A DNA stretch of 22,595 nt, taken from contig CAAEFE010000053.1 in the NCBI GenBank assembly GCA_900755095.1, positions 1 to 22,595 on the forward strand. Direction: 5' to 3'. Below are positions 1 through 7,533 of the stretch, in pieces (the stretch's first letter is position 1; every line of letters begins with the position of its first letter). Below the pieces are notes generated by a model that worked only from the letters and a program-made list of their open reading frames with translations, was not told the origin of the DNA and made no database searches. Origin of the DNA: an uncultured Bacteroides sp. (GTDB lineage: Bacteria > Bacteroidota > Bacteroidia > Bacteroidales > Bacteroidaceae). The translations under genes and the position numbers were made by a program.

Positions 1-1272
1 ATGAAGGAAGTAGCCAAATTGATTACCGATGGTGAACAGAAGATTGTTGTTCTTTCTGCTATGTCAGGAACAACAAACACATTGGTGGAAATTTCGGACT
101 ATCTGTATAAGAAGAATCCGGAGGGTGCCAACGAGATTATTAATAAGCTGGAAGCAAAATATAAACAGCATATTGATGAGCTTTTTGCAACCCAGGAATA
201 TAAACAGAAAGGTCTTGAAGTTGTCAAATCCCACTTCGACTACATCCGCTCCTATACTAAAGACCTTTTCACTTTGTTCGAAGAGAAAGTGGTTTTGGCA
301 CAGGGAGAGCTTATCTCTACGGCGATGGTAAACTTTTACCTGCAGGAATGCGGTGTGAAGTCCGTGTTGCTTCCGGCTTTGGAATTCATGCGTACTGATA
401 AGAACGCAGAACCGGACCCCGTATATATTAAGGATAAATTGCGTGCTCAATTGGATCTTTATCCGGATACGGAAATCTACATTACGCAAGGTTTCATCTG
501 CCGCAATGCTTACGGTGAGATAGACAACCTGCAACGTGGTGGTAGCGACTACACCGCTTCTCTGATCGGAGCAGCAGTGAACGCTTCCGAAATCCAGATC
601 TGGACAGATATCGACGGTATGCACAATAACGACCCGCGTATTGTTGACAAGACCGCTCCGGTACGCCAGCTGCACTTCGAAGAAGCAGCCGAGTTGGCTT
701 ACTTCGGTGCAAAGATTCTGCACCCTACTTGTATCCAGCCGGCTAAATATGCCAATATCCCTGTCCGCTTGTTGAACACAATGGATCCGGAGGCTCCGGG
801 CACACTGATTTCTAACGATACGGAAAAAGGCAAGATTAAGGCAGTAGCTGCAAAAGATAACATCACTGCTATTAAGATTAAATCCAGCCGCATGTTATTG
901 GCTCATGGTTTCTTGCGTAAGGTGTTCGAAATCTTCGAAAGCTATCAGACATCTATCGATATGATCTGTACGTCAGAAGTCGGTGTATCTGTTACGATAG
1001 ATAACACGAAACATCTTAATGAGATTCTGGACGACCTGAAGAAATACGGAACAGTAACCGTTGATAAAGAAATGTGTATCATCTGCGTTGTAGGTGACCT
1101 TGAATGGGAAAATGTCGGTTTTGAAGCAAAAGCACTCGATGCGATGCGCGATATACCGGTGCGAATGATCTCGTTTGGAGGAAGTAACTATAACATCTCC
1201 TTCCTCATTCGGGAGTGTGATAAGAAAGTAGCTTTACAATCGTTGAGCGATATGCTTTTCAACGGCAAATAA
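1..1272 (+). CDS. lysC: Aspartokinase (5' end truncated by window edge)
   Basis: Aspartate kinase phosphorylates L-aspartate to 4-phosphoaspartate, the first step toward lysine, threonine and methionine. The visible 423 residues start inside the kinase domain: the VVLSAMSGTTN stretch (about residues 16-26) and the QRGGSDYTASL motif (about 178-188) of the amino-acid kinase fold are present. Two ACT regulatory regions follow, near 281-345 and 355-423. The family's N-terminal KFGGTSVG motif is absent, so the ATG at position 1 is almost certainly internal and roughly 15-20 residues lie before the window. The length otherwise matches monofunctional aspartokinases of the lysine-sensitive type, and no homoserine dehydrogenase domain is fused. 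A strong terminator follows, then lysA, which fits a lysine-branch role. Feedback inhibition by lysine is inferred from the ACT pair and the neighbour, not shown. Confidence 0.92.
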   Translation: MKEVAKLITDGEQKIVVLSAMSGTTNTLVEISDYLYKKNPEGANEIINKLEAKYKQHIDELFATQEYKQKGLEVVKSHFDYIRSYTKDLFTLFEEKVVLAQGELISTAMVNFYLQECGVKSVLLPALEFMRTDKNAEPDPVYIKDKLRAQLDLYPDTEIYITQGFICRNAYGEIDNLQRGGSDYTASLIGAAVNASEIQIWTDIDGMHNNDPRIVDKTAPVRQLHFEEAAELAYFGAKILHPTCIQPAKYANIPVRLLNTMDPEAPGTLISNDTEKGKIKAVAAKDNITAIKIKSSRMLLAHGFLRKVFEIFESYQTSIDMICTSEVGVSVTIDNTKHLNEILDDLKKYGTVTVDKEMCIICVVGDLEWENVGFEAKALDAMRDIPVRMISFGGSNYNISFLIRECDKKVALQSLSDMLFNGK

Positions 1273-1287
1273 TTCCACAAATAATAC

Positions 1288-1324
1288 GAGCGCTTTTACC
1301 GAACTGATAAAAGCGCTCTTTTTT
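1288..1324 (+). terminator. Rho-independent terminator after lysC
   Basis: A perfect 11-bp stem (GAGCGCTTTTA at 1288-1298 with TAAAAGCGCTC at 1308-1318), a 9-base loop and a T-run to 1324. It lies 15 bases after the lysC stop and separates it from lysA, so lysA probably has its own promoter or depends on read-through. Confidence 0.9.
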
Positions 1325-1350
1325 AACCAACTAAACAAGTTTTTCGAATT

Positions 1351-2511
1351 ATGAAGGGAATATTTCCAATCGATAAATTCCGCACTTTGCAGACACCTTT
1401 CTATTATTACGATACCAAAGTGCTGCGCGATACATTGTCGGCTATTAACCATGAGGTTGCCAAATATCCTAATTATTCAGTGCATTACGCTGTTAAAGCA
1501 AATGCTAACCCGAAAGTACTTACCATCATCCGTGAGAGCGGAATGGGAGCCGACTGTGTGAGCGGTGGAGAAATTCGTGCCGCTATCCGTGCAGGATTTC
1601 CGGCCAATAAAGTTGTTTTTGCAGGAGTAGGTAAAGCAGACTGGGAAATTAACCTCGGGCTGGAGTACGGCATCTTCTGTTTCAATGTAGAGTCTATTCC
1701 CGAACTGGAAGTAATCAATGAATTGGCTGCTGCTCAAAATAAGGTGGCTAATGTTGCTTTCCGTATCAATCCGGATGTAGGCGCACATACTCACGCAAAT
1801 ATCACTACCGGTTTGGCAGAAAATAAATTTGGTATCAGCATGCAGGATATGGACAAGGTGATAGATGTGGCGCAGGAGATGAAAAACGTAAAGTTTATCG
1901 GGCTTCATTTCCACATTGGTTCACAGATTCTGGATATGGGCGATTTTGTAGCTCTCTGTAATCGTGTCAATGAATTGCAGGATAAATTGGAAGCTCGCAG
2001 AATTCTGGTAGAACATATCAATGTAGGAGGTGGTTTGGGAATTGACTACGGACATCCCAACCGTCAGGCTATTCCGAACTTCAAGGATTACTTTGCTACC
2101 TATGCCGGACAACTGAAATTACGTCCTTATCAGACCTTGCATTTTGAATTGGGACGTGCAGTTGTAGGACAGTGCGGTTCCTTAATCTCTAAGGTTCTGT
2201 ATGTAAAACAAGGCACACGGAAGAAATTTGCCATCCTGGATGCAGGTATGACCGATCTTATCCGTCCGGCTCTGTATCAGGCATTCCATAAAATGGAAAA
2301 TATTACTTCCGAAGAACCATTGGAGGCATACGATGTAGTAGGACCGATCTGTGAATCGTCGGATGTTTTCGGAAAAGCAATTGACCTGAACAAAGTGAAG
2401 CGTGGTGACTTGATAGCCCTTCGCTCTGCTGGTGCTTATGGTGAAATAATGGCTTCCGGATACAACTGTCGTGAACTGCCGAAAGGATATACTTCCGACG
2501 AACTGGTGTAA
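1351..2511 (+). CDS. lysA: Diaminopimelate decarboxylase
   Basis: PLP-dependent enzyme that decarboxylates meso-diaminopimelate to L-lysine, the last step of lysine synthesis. The 386 residues form an alanine-racemase-like barrel plus a C-terminal beta domain. Visible motifs: the PLP lysine K49 in HYAVKANAN, HFHIGSQ at about 186-192, the phosphate-binding GGGLGIDYG, the catalytic cysteine C334 in CESSDVFG, and the C-terminal GAYGEIMASGYN. The usual EPGR substrate-binding motif reads ELGR here, keeping Glu and Arg but not Pro. The protein is somewhat shorter than the roughly 420 residues of the E. coli enzyme, in line with the shorter bacterial forms. The start follows the lysC terminator by 26 bases. 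No Shine-Dalgarno sequence is visible, as is normal for Bacteroides. An ornithine/arginine decarboxylase of the same fold is the alternative, but motifs and the lysC neighbour favour LysA. Confidence 0.94.
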   Translation: MKGIFPIDKFRTLQTPFYYYDTKVLRDTLSAINHEVAKYPNYSVHYAVKANANPKVLTIIRESGMGADCVSGGEIRAAIRAGFPANKVVFAGVGKADWEINLGLEYGIFCFNVESIPELEVINELAAAQNKVANVAFRINPDVGAHTHANITTGLAENKFGISMQDMDKVIDVAQEMKNVKFIGLHFHIGSQILDMGDFVALCNRVNELQDKLEARRILVEHINVGGGLGIDYGHPNRQAIPNFKDYFATYAGQLKLRPYQTLHFELGRAVVGQCGSLISKVLYVKQGTRKKFAILDAGMTDLIRPALYQAFHKMENITSEEPLEAYDVVGPICESSDVFGKAIDLNKVKRGDLIALRSAGAYGEIMASGYNCRELPKGYTSDELV

Positions 2512-2594
2512 GTAAAAAATGAACCGCTACAATCAAAATGTGAATGTAGTTTAAAAATATAGGGTGCATGGAACAATTTTAACTGAAAGCTTGT

Positions 2595-2602
2595 TATTTT
2601 TG
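2595..2602 (+). promoter_or_regulatory. Bacteroides-type -7 box for ferritin
   Basis: TATTTTTG matches TAnnTTTG, 51 bases before the ferritin start at 2653. No clear TTTG -33 element sits at the expected spacing. Transcription would begin near 2606-2609, which argues against translation starting at the upstream in-frame ATG at 2605. Confidence 0.6.
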
Positions 2603-2652
2603 TAATGAGTTCAAAAAGAAACTACATTAACAACTTAATAAAAAATACGATT

Positions 2653-3132
2653 ATGATTTCAGAAAAATTACAGAATGCAATTAACGAACAGATTACTGCT
2701 GAAATGTGGTCTGCTAACCTGTATCTAGCAATGTCTTTCTATTTTGAGAAAGAAGGTTTCAGCGGTTTTGCTCATTGGATGAAAAAGCAATCCCAGGAAG
2801 AAATGGGACACGCTTATGCAATGGCAGATTATATCATCAAACGTGGAGGAACTGCTAAAGTAGATAAAATAGATGTTGTTCCTAACGGATGGGGTACTCC
2901 TCTGGAGGTATTCGAACACGTATACAAACATGAATGTCATGTTTCTCAATTGGTAGACAAGCTGGTAGACGTAGCTGCTGCTGAAAAGGATAAAGCAACA
3001 CAGGATTTCTTGTGGGGATTTGTTCGCGAACAAGTAGAAGAAGAAGCTACAGCACAAGGCATTGTTGACAAGATCAAGAAGGCTGGTGATACCGGAATTT
3101 TCTTTGTAGATTCACAATTGGGACAGCGTTAA
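2653..3132 (+). CDS. ftnA: Bacterial non-haem ferritin
   Basis: Cytoplasmic iron-storage protein expected to form a 24-subunit cage and oxidise Fe(II) at a ferroxidase centre. The 159-residue product is a single four-helix ferritin domain. Every ligand known from E. coli FtnA is in place with the same numbering: E17, Y24, E49, E50, H53, E94, Q127 and E130. It lacks the haem-binding pattern of bacterioferritin and is far too similar to FtnA to be a Dps. The start at 2653 (MISEKLQ) is preferred over the in-frame ATG at 2605: the upstream 16 residues are unlike any ferritin N-terminus and that ATG lies at the predicted transcription start. The gene is monocistronic, with its own promoter and terminator. 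Iron or oxygen control is plausible but no operator was recognised. Confidence 0.95.
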   Translation: MISEKLQNAINEQITAEMWSANLYLAMSFYFEKEGFSGFAHWMKKQSQEEMGHAYAMADYIIKRGGTAKVDKIDVVPNGWGTPLEVFEHVYKHECHVSQLVDKLVDVAAAEKDKATQDFLWGFVREQVEEEATAQGIVDKIKKAGDTGIFFVDSQLGQR

Positions 3133-3168
3133 TGATGCTACTCTGAAAAAATAGTTCTTTATATAGAT

Positions 3169-3210
3169 AGAAGCTGCCTGAATTTCTGTTCAGACAGCTT
3201 CTTTTTTTTC
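3169..3210 (+). terminator. Rho-independent terminator after ferritin
   Basis: Stem GAAGCTG (3170-3176) with CAGCTTC (3195-3201), extended after one mismatch by CTGAA/TTCAG, a short loop, and a run of eight or more T. It lies about 37 bases after the ferritin stop. Confidence 0.88.
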
Positions 3211-3241
3211 ACTTATTAGGCTTATATGTTCGAAAATAAAC

Positions 3242-3249
3242 TACCTTTG
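3242..3249 (+). promoter_or_regulatory. Putative -7 box for the sensor kinase gene
   Basis: TACCTTTG fits TAnnTTTG, about 40 bases before the kinase start. No convincing TTTG at -33, so the call rests on one element and its position after the ferritin terminator. Confidence 0.5.
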
Positions 3250-3288
3250 TATTACGAGTCAGAGAAAAATTAATCCCGATTATTATAA

Positions 3289-5553
3289 ATGAATGGTGTG
3301 AATAGAGGAATTTTTAGATTGCTCCCTGTATTTTTATTGCTCTTTTTGGGGGTGAGTAGTTGTTCTCAAAAAGAAGAACGGCGTATTCTGGTTATCCACT
3401 CTTATGAGGAGACTTATGCGGCTTATCCGGAATTTAACCGGATGATAGCGGAGCAATTTGAAAAAGAGAAAATTGATGCTGATATTCGTACCGTTTATTT
3501 AGACTGTGAATCCTACTGGGAAGAGCCGGAACTTGAGCGGATGCGCTTTCTGGTTGATTCCGTATCGAAAGACTGGCGGCCGGAAGTGATTCTGGTGAAT
3601 GAAGACCAGGCTACTTATTCATTGATGAAATGCGGAATTCTGTTGGCGAAAGAAGTGCCTGTGGTTTTTGGTGGTGTCAATTATCCGAATTGGGGATTAC
3701 TGAAACATCATCCCAACGTGACAGGCTTCCATGACAAGATAGCCTTTAATGAGAATATCAGTGTGGCAAAAGAGCTTTTCGGTGAGCACGTTCGTTTGTT
3801 TACCATGCTCGATACTACCTATATCGACAGACAAATCAGAAGAGATGCAAAGGAACAGTTTAAAGGACATAAAGTGACCGGATTCATAGATAATCCCGAG
3901 CTTTCTCCTGAAGAACAGATACGTTTGGCACAGGAAGAAGGCTATACCCGTTTCATGGCTATTCCTTTGCGTAATGCCAGAAACCATTCGGATGCTACTT
4001 TTATGTGGGTTTTGAACAGGAGTTACCGCGATCAATGTTATATCCAGTTGAAACGTGATTACACCACTATTAATATTGGGAGTATCTGTGGTAGTCCTAG
4101 TCTGACAGCCATCAATGAAGCCTTTGGGTTTGGTGAGAAGTTGTTGGGTGGATACATCACTTCGCTGCCTATTCAGGTAGAAGAAGAGGTGAAAACTGCC
4201 GTTCGCATATTGCATGGCGCAAGCCCCTCGGATATACCCATTGTTGAAAGCCGGAAAGAGTATGTCGTAGACTGGAATACAATGACGCAAATTGGTTTGA
4301 GTAAGGAAAGTATTCCTGCTAACTATCGTATTATCAATATTCCGTTCAGAGATGAATATCCGTTTTTGTGGGGAGCCTTAGTCGCTTCATTTGTTCTTTT
4401 CCTGATTTTACTTTTTGCTTCTCTTTGGTGGCTATATCTTCGGGAACAGATGAGGAAAAAACAGGCTCTTATAGCATTGGCTGATGAAAAAGAAACATTG
4501 TCATTAGCCATTGAGGGTGGAATGACGTATGCTTGGAGATTGGATAAGGGTTGTTTTGTTTTTGAGGATGCATTCTGGGCGTCGCAAGGGCTAAATCCTA
4601 GACAACTTTCGTTTAAGGAATTCATGAGCTTTATTCATCCCGATCATTGGGAGGGAGTGAAGTTCAACTGGCGAAATCTGAAAAGTGCTCATAAAAAAAT
4701 TGTGCAGGAGCTTTGTAACTTCGACGGTAAAGGCTATCAGTGGTGGGAGTTTCGTTATACTACTAAACAGCTTTCGGGTGGTGAATATAAAACAGCAGGT
4801 TTGCTGCTCAACATACAAGATATAAAAGATCGTGAGGAGGAACTGGAAGCTGCACGCTTACTCGCTGAAAAGGCGGAATTGAAACAATCATTCTTGGCAA
4901 ATATGAGCCATGAGATACGTACTCCACTTAATTCGATTGTTGGCTTTGCCAATATTCTGGCATTGGAAGATGGATTGAGTTCCGTAGAACGCGAAGAATA
5001 CATCGGCACTATTAATAAGAACAGCGAGTTGCTGCTCAAATTGATTAACGATATTCTGGAGCTTTCTCGTATCGAATCAGGCTATATGTCTTTCTCGTTT
5101 AAGAAATGTAGGGTGAGAGAGCTGATTGATGACATTTATATGACTCACCAGGTCTTGATTGCTCCACGTCTGGAATTCCTGAAAGAAGTGGATAATATAC
5201 CTTTGGAAATTAATGTGGATAGAGAGCGTTTGATACAAGTTCTAACAAACTTCTTGAATAACGCCAGTAAATTTACGGAAATCGGATATATCAAATTAGG
5301 GTATATTTATCTGCCGGATGAGGGGCATGTGCGGATTTATGTAGAAGATACTGGGAGAGGTATTCCACGCGAAGAACAACGGATGATTTTCAGCCGTTTC
5401 TACAAACAGAACGAATTCTCACAGGGAGCAGGATTGGGGCTTTCTATTTGTCAGGTAATTATAGAAAAACTGGGTGGAAGGATTGATCTCAAATCCGAAG
5501 TAGGCAAGGGAAGTCGCTTTACGGTCATCCTTCCTTGCCGGGTAGTGTCTTGA
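3289..5553 (+). CDS. Sensor histidine kinase with lipobox and periplasmic binding-protein-like sensor
   Basis: Predicted membrane sensor kinase of 754 residues. Order seen: hydrophobic N-terminus ending in a lipobox-like VSSC with C25; a periplasmic region (about 30-350) resembling ABC substrate-binding proteins (RILVIHSYEE start, then VPVVFGGVNYPNW); one membrane segment at about 359-384; a PAS-like domain at about 404-512; a short coiled linker; HisKA with phospho-acceptor H541 in MSHEIRTP; and an HATPase domain with N box N657/N658, DTGRGIP at 687-693 and GAGLGLS at 713-719. No receiver or AraC domain follows, so this is a classical kinase, not a Bacteroides hybrid two-component protein. 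No response regulator is present; the neighbours are ferritin and a DUF2721-type gene, neither an obvious target. Substrate and partner are unknown. Bound small-molecule sensing is inferred from the binding-protein fold. Confidence 0.88.
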   Translation: MNGVNRGIFRLLPVFLLLFLGVSSCSQKEERRILVIHSYEETYAAYPEFNRMIAEQFEKEKIDADIRTVYLDCESYWEEPELERMRFLVDSVSKDWRPEVILVNEDQATYSLMKCGILLAKEVPVVFGGVNYPNWGLLKHHPNVTGFHDKIAFNENISVAKELFGEHVRLFTMLDTTYIDRQIRRDAKEQFKGHKVTGFIDNPELSPEEQIRLAQEEGYTRFMAIPLRNARNHSDATFMWVLNRSYRDQCYIQLKRDYTTINIGSICGSPSLTAINEAFGFGEKLLGGYITSLPIQVEEEVKTAVRILHGASPSDIPIVESRKEYVVDWNTMTQIGLSKESIPANYRIINIPFRDEYPFLWGALVASFVLFLILLFASLWWLYLREQMRKKQALIALADEKETLSLAIEGGMTYAWRLDKGCFVFEDAFWASQGLNPRQLSFKEFMSFIHPDHWEGVKFNWRNLKSAHKKIVQELCNFDGKGYQWWEFRYTTKQLSGGEYKTAGLLLNIQDIKDREEELEAARLLAEKAELKQSFLANMSHEIRTPLNSIVGFANILALEDGLSSVEREEYIGTINKNSELLLKLINDILELSRIESGYMSFSFKKCRVRELIDDIYMTHQVLIAPRLEFLKEVDNIPLEINVDRERLIQVLTNFLNNASKFTEIGYIKLGYIYLPDEGHVRIYVEDTGRGIPREEQRMIFSRFYKQNEFSQGAGLGLSICQVIIEKLGGRIDLKSEVGKGSRFTVILPCRVVS

Positions 5554-5584
5554 TAAAACTTAATAGGAGGGATTGTCAACCGTG

Positions 5585-5992
5585 TTATTTTTGGTTTTTC
5601 CCTTTCTCCATCGTTCCCAAGTAAATCTCCAATGAACGGGTGGAAATCTGTATTTCGCGGAAAGATACGCCTAGAGAGGCTATCAACAGAATCAGTGCCA
5701 GTCCGAATACGTAAGCAGAAAATAATTGCAGTCCGATATAAATAAGAAACATACTGACTACGCAGAGAAAAAGACTTGCAATACCCAGTCCTTGCATTGT
5801 ACGGGTCAGGTTCAACCGTTTCCGTAAGTTCTCGATTTGAGCTTCAGTGATATCCGAAGGGTTCTCCACGTAGCGGTCACGCAGTTGGCGCACAAGTTGG
5901 GCATACGATAAGAAACGGTTGGTGTAAGCCAATAAAATCAATGAAACTGCCGAGAAAAGTAGGGCAGGAGTAGTGAGGGTCAGTTCTTCCAT
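5585..5992 (-). CDS. DUF2721-family membrane protein
   Basis: A 135-residue protein of unknown function. Three hydrophobic segments are visible: about 8-24, then a pair at about 70-88 and 90-110, with a basic, charged stretch (about 30-65, rich in R, K, E) between the first and second. The C-terminal SLEIYLG segment and overall layout match my recollection of the DUF2721 family; this is a family-level resemblance only. The gene ends 31 bases from the convergent kinase gene with no visible terminator between them. On its upstream side lies the long inverted repeat at 6046-6170, then kbl on the same strand, so read-through from kbl is possible but would have to cross that structure. Confidence 0.7.
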   Translation of the reverse strand: MEELTLTTPALLFSAVSLILLAYTNRFLSYAQLVRQLRDRYVENPSDITEAQIENLRKRLNLTRTMQGLGIASLFLCVVSMFLIYIGLQLFSAYVFGLALILLIASLGVSFREIQISTRSLEIYLGTMEKGKNQK

Positions 5993-6045
5993 AATTTATT
6001 TTTTATAGTCAAGTAGCGGTTCAAAATTCATTTTATAAAAGAGAA

Positions 6046-6170
6046 TTTAGGCGCAGATTACATAGATTTCACGTATTATACGTTTTCTAGAATGAAGCTT
6101 GTTATAAAGCAACTGTGTAAGATACGTGAAATCTGTGTGATCCGTGTAATCCGTGTAATCTGCGCCTAAA
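6046..6170. repeat. Long imperfect inverted repeat between kbl and the DUF2721-type gene
   Basis: The left arm 6046-6076 pairs with the right arm 6122-6170. The outer 17 bp are perfect (6046-6062 with 6154-6170, TTTAGGCGCAGATTACA) and the inner 13 bp are perfect (6064-6076 with 6122-6134). The right arm holds about 19 extra bases made of near-copies of GTGTAATCC, leaving a one-sided bulge. The central 45 bases are AT-rich. There is no flanking T-run, so it is not a classical terminator. It resembles the dispersed CACAGATTACACGG-type intergenic palindromes I recall from Bacteroides and other genomes. Confidence 0.75.
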
Positions 6171-6203
6171 ATATAGATTCCGCAAGGAAACCTTGCTTCG
6201 GAG

Positions 6204-7397
6204 TTATTCCGCTTTCAATACGTTGAGCTCTTTACCTACCTTGATAAAGGCAGCGATACACTTGTCAAGATGTGCTTTTTCGTGTCCTGCAGAAATCTGT
6301 ACACGGATGCGGGCCTGATCTTTCGGCACTACCGGATAGTAGAAACCTGTCACATAGATTCCTTCTTCCTGCATGCGTGCAGCGTAAATCTGGGATAACT
6401 TCGCATCATACAGCATAACAGCACAGATAGCACTTTGTGTCGGTTTAATATCAAATCCGGCAGCCGTCATCTTATCGCGGAAGTAGTTTACATTTTCAAC
6501 CAACTTGTCATGCAGTGCATTGCTCTCTTTCAGCATCTTGAAAACTTCAAGACTTGCACCGATGATACCCGGAGCCAATGAGTTGGAGAACAAATACGGG
6601 CGACTACGTTGACGGAGCAAATCGATAATCTCTTTACGACCGGTGGTAAATCCTCCCAGTGCACCGCCGAAAGCCTTACCCAACGTTCCGGTATAAATAT
6701 CTACACGTCCGTGAGTCTTATACAACTCGCTTACGCCATGACCAGTGGCACCTACCACACCGGCAGAGTGGGATTCATCCACCATTACCAACGCATCGTA
6801 TTTCTCGGCAAGATCACAAATCTGATCCATCGGAGCTACGTTGCCATCCATTGAGAACACACCGTCCGTAACAACAATACGGAAACGTTGTGCCTGCGCT
6901 TCTTGCAGACATCTTTCCAAGTCTTTCATGTCAGCATTGGCATAACGGTAACGTTTTGCTTTGCAAAGACGTACCCCGTCAATGATAGAAGCATGGTTTA
7001 GCGAGTCCGAGATAATGGCATCCTCTTCAGAGAAAAGCGGTTCGAATACACCGCCGTTAGCGTCAAAGCAGGCAGCATACAGAATCGTGTCTTCAGTCTG
7101 GAAATAGTCCGAGACGGCAGCTTCCAGTTCTTTGTGTATATCTTGTGTTCCACAAATGAAACGGACGGATGACATTCCGTATCCACGGTTGTTCATCATT
7201 TCCTGCGAAGCCTTGATTAATCGGGGATGATTGGACAATCCTAGATAGTTGTTTGCGCAGAAGTTTAATACTTCCTTACCTTTTACAGTGATGGCAGCTT
7301 GCTGCGCACTTTCAATCAGTCGTTCTTCTTTATAAAGTCCGGCTTCCTTAATTTCAGCCAATGTTTGGCGGAGATATTCTTGCATTTTACCGTACAT
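6204..7397 (-). CDS. kbl: 2-amino-3-ketobutyrate CoA ligase (glycine C-acetyltransferase)
   Basis: PLP enzyme of the alpha-oxoamine synthase family that splits 2-amino-3-ketobutyrate with CoA into glycine and acetyl-CoA. The 397 residues match the E. coli enzyme (398). Visible: NFCANNYLGL at the N-terminus, the family-typical CFDANGG (about 110-116), H136 in NHAS, D207 and H210 in DESHSAG, and the PLP lysine K241 in TGTLGKAFGG. The CFDANGG motif and the divergently transcribed threonine dehydrogenase gene 136 bases away separate it from related serine palmitoyltransferase and 8-amino-7-oxononanoate synthase. Together the two genes would convert threonine to glycine. The shared intergenic region suggests co-regulation, which is inferred only. 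Confidence 0.93.
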   Translation of the reverse strand: MYGKMQEYLRQTLAEIKEAGLYKEERLIESAQQAAITVKGKEVLNFCANNYLGLSNHPRLIKASQEMMNNRGYGMSSVRFICGTQDIHKELEAAVSDYFQTEDTILYAACFDANGGVFEPLFSEEDAIISDSLNHASIIDGVRLCKAKRYRYANADMKDLERCLQEAQAQRFRIVVTDGVFSMDGNVAPMDQICDLAEKYDALVMVDESHSAGVVGATGHGVSELYKTHGRVDIYTGTLGKAFGGALGGFTTGRKEIIDLLRQRSRPYLFSNSLAPGIIGASLEVFKMLKESNALHDKLVENVNYFRDKMTAAGFDIKPTQSAICAVMLYDAKLSQIYAARMQEEGIYVTGFYYPVVPKDQARIRVQISAGHEKAHLDKCIAAFIKVGKELNVLKAE

Positions 7398-7459
7398 AGT
7401 GTTTGGGTGATTAAGTTATATTGCAAAGGACACAATTTTTCTTGGAATAACAATGTCTT

Positions 7460-7500
7460 TTTGATTAAAATCTGAAAAAAAAGTGCTTACTTTGCGCACT
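7460..7500 (+). promoter_or_regulatory. Putative tdh promoter with a small dyad
   Basis: TTACTTTG (7487-7494) is one base off TAnnTTTG; a TTTG lies at 7460-7463, 23 bases upstream, slightly too far. A 5-bp dyad, AGTGC (7482-7486) and GCACT (7496-7500), brackets the -7 box and could be an operator or chance. Confidence 0.45.
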
Positions 7501-7533
7501 ATTTAAGCTTGATATTCTAAGTCAGAAGAAAAA

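Noticed and set aside
1..3. ATG at position 1 as the true aspartokinase start
   Set aside because: The KFGGTSVG motif that opens every aspartokinase is missing, so the gene begins before the window.
64..723. 219-codon open frame on the minus strand
   Set aside because: It lies wholly opposite the aspartokinase gene, is Cys/Phe-rich in a way typical of shadow frames and matches no family I know.
2605..2652. In-frame upstream start extending ferritin by 16 residues
   Set aside because: The extra residues do not resemble ferritin, the ATG lies at the predicted transcription start, and starting at 2653 gives exact E. coli FtnA numbering of metal ligands.
3697..4290. 197-codon open frame on the minus strand
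   Set aside because: It is opposite the conserved sensor region of the kinase and has no recognisable motif.
6046..6170. CRISPR array or transposon ends
   Set aside because: There are no regularly spaced direct repeats with spacers and no transposase; the structure is an inverted repeat with a few short units.
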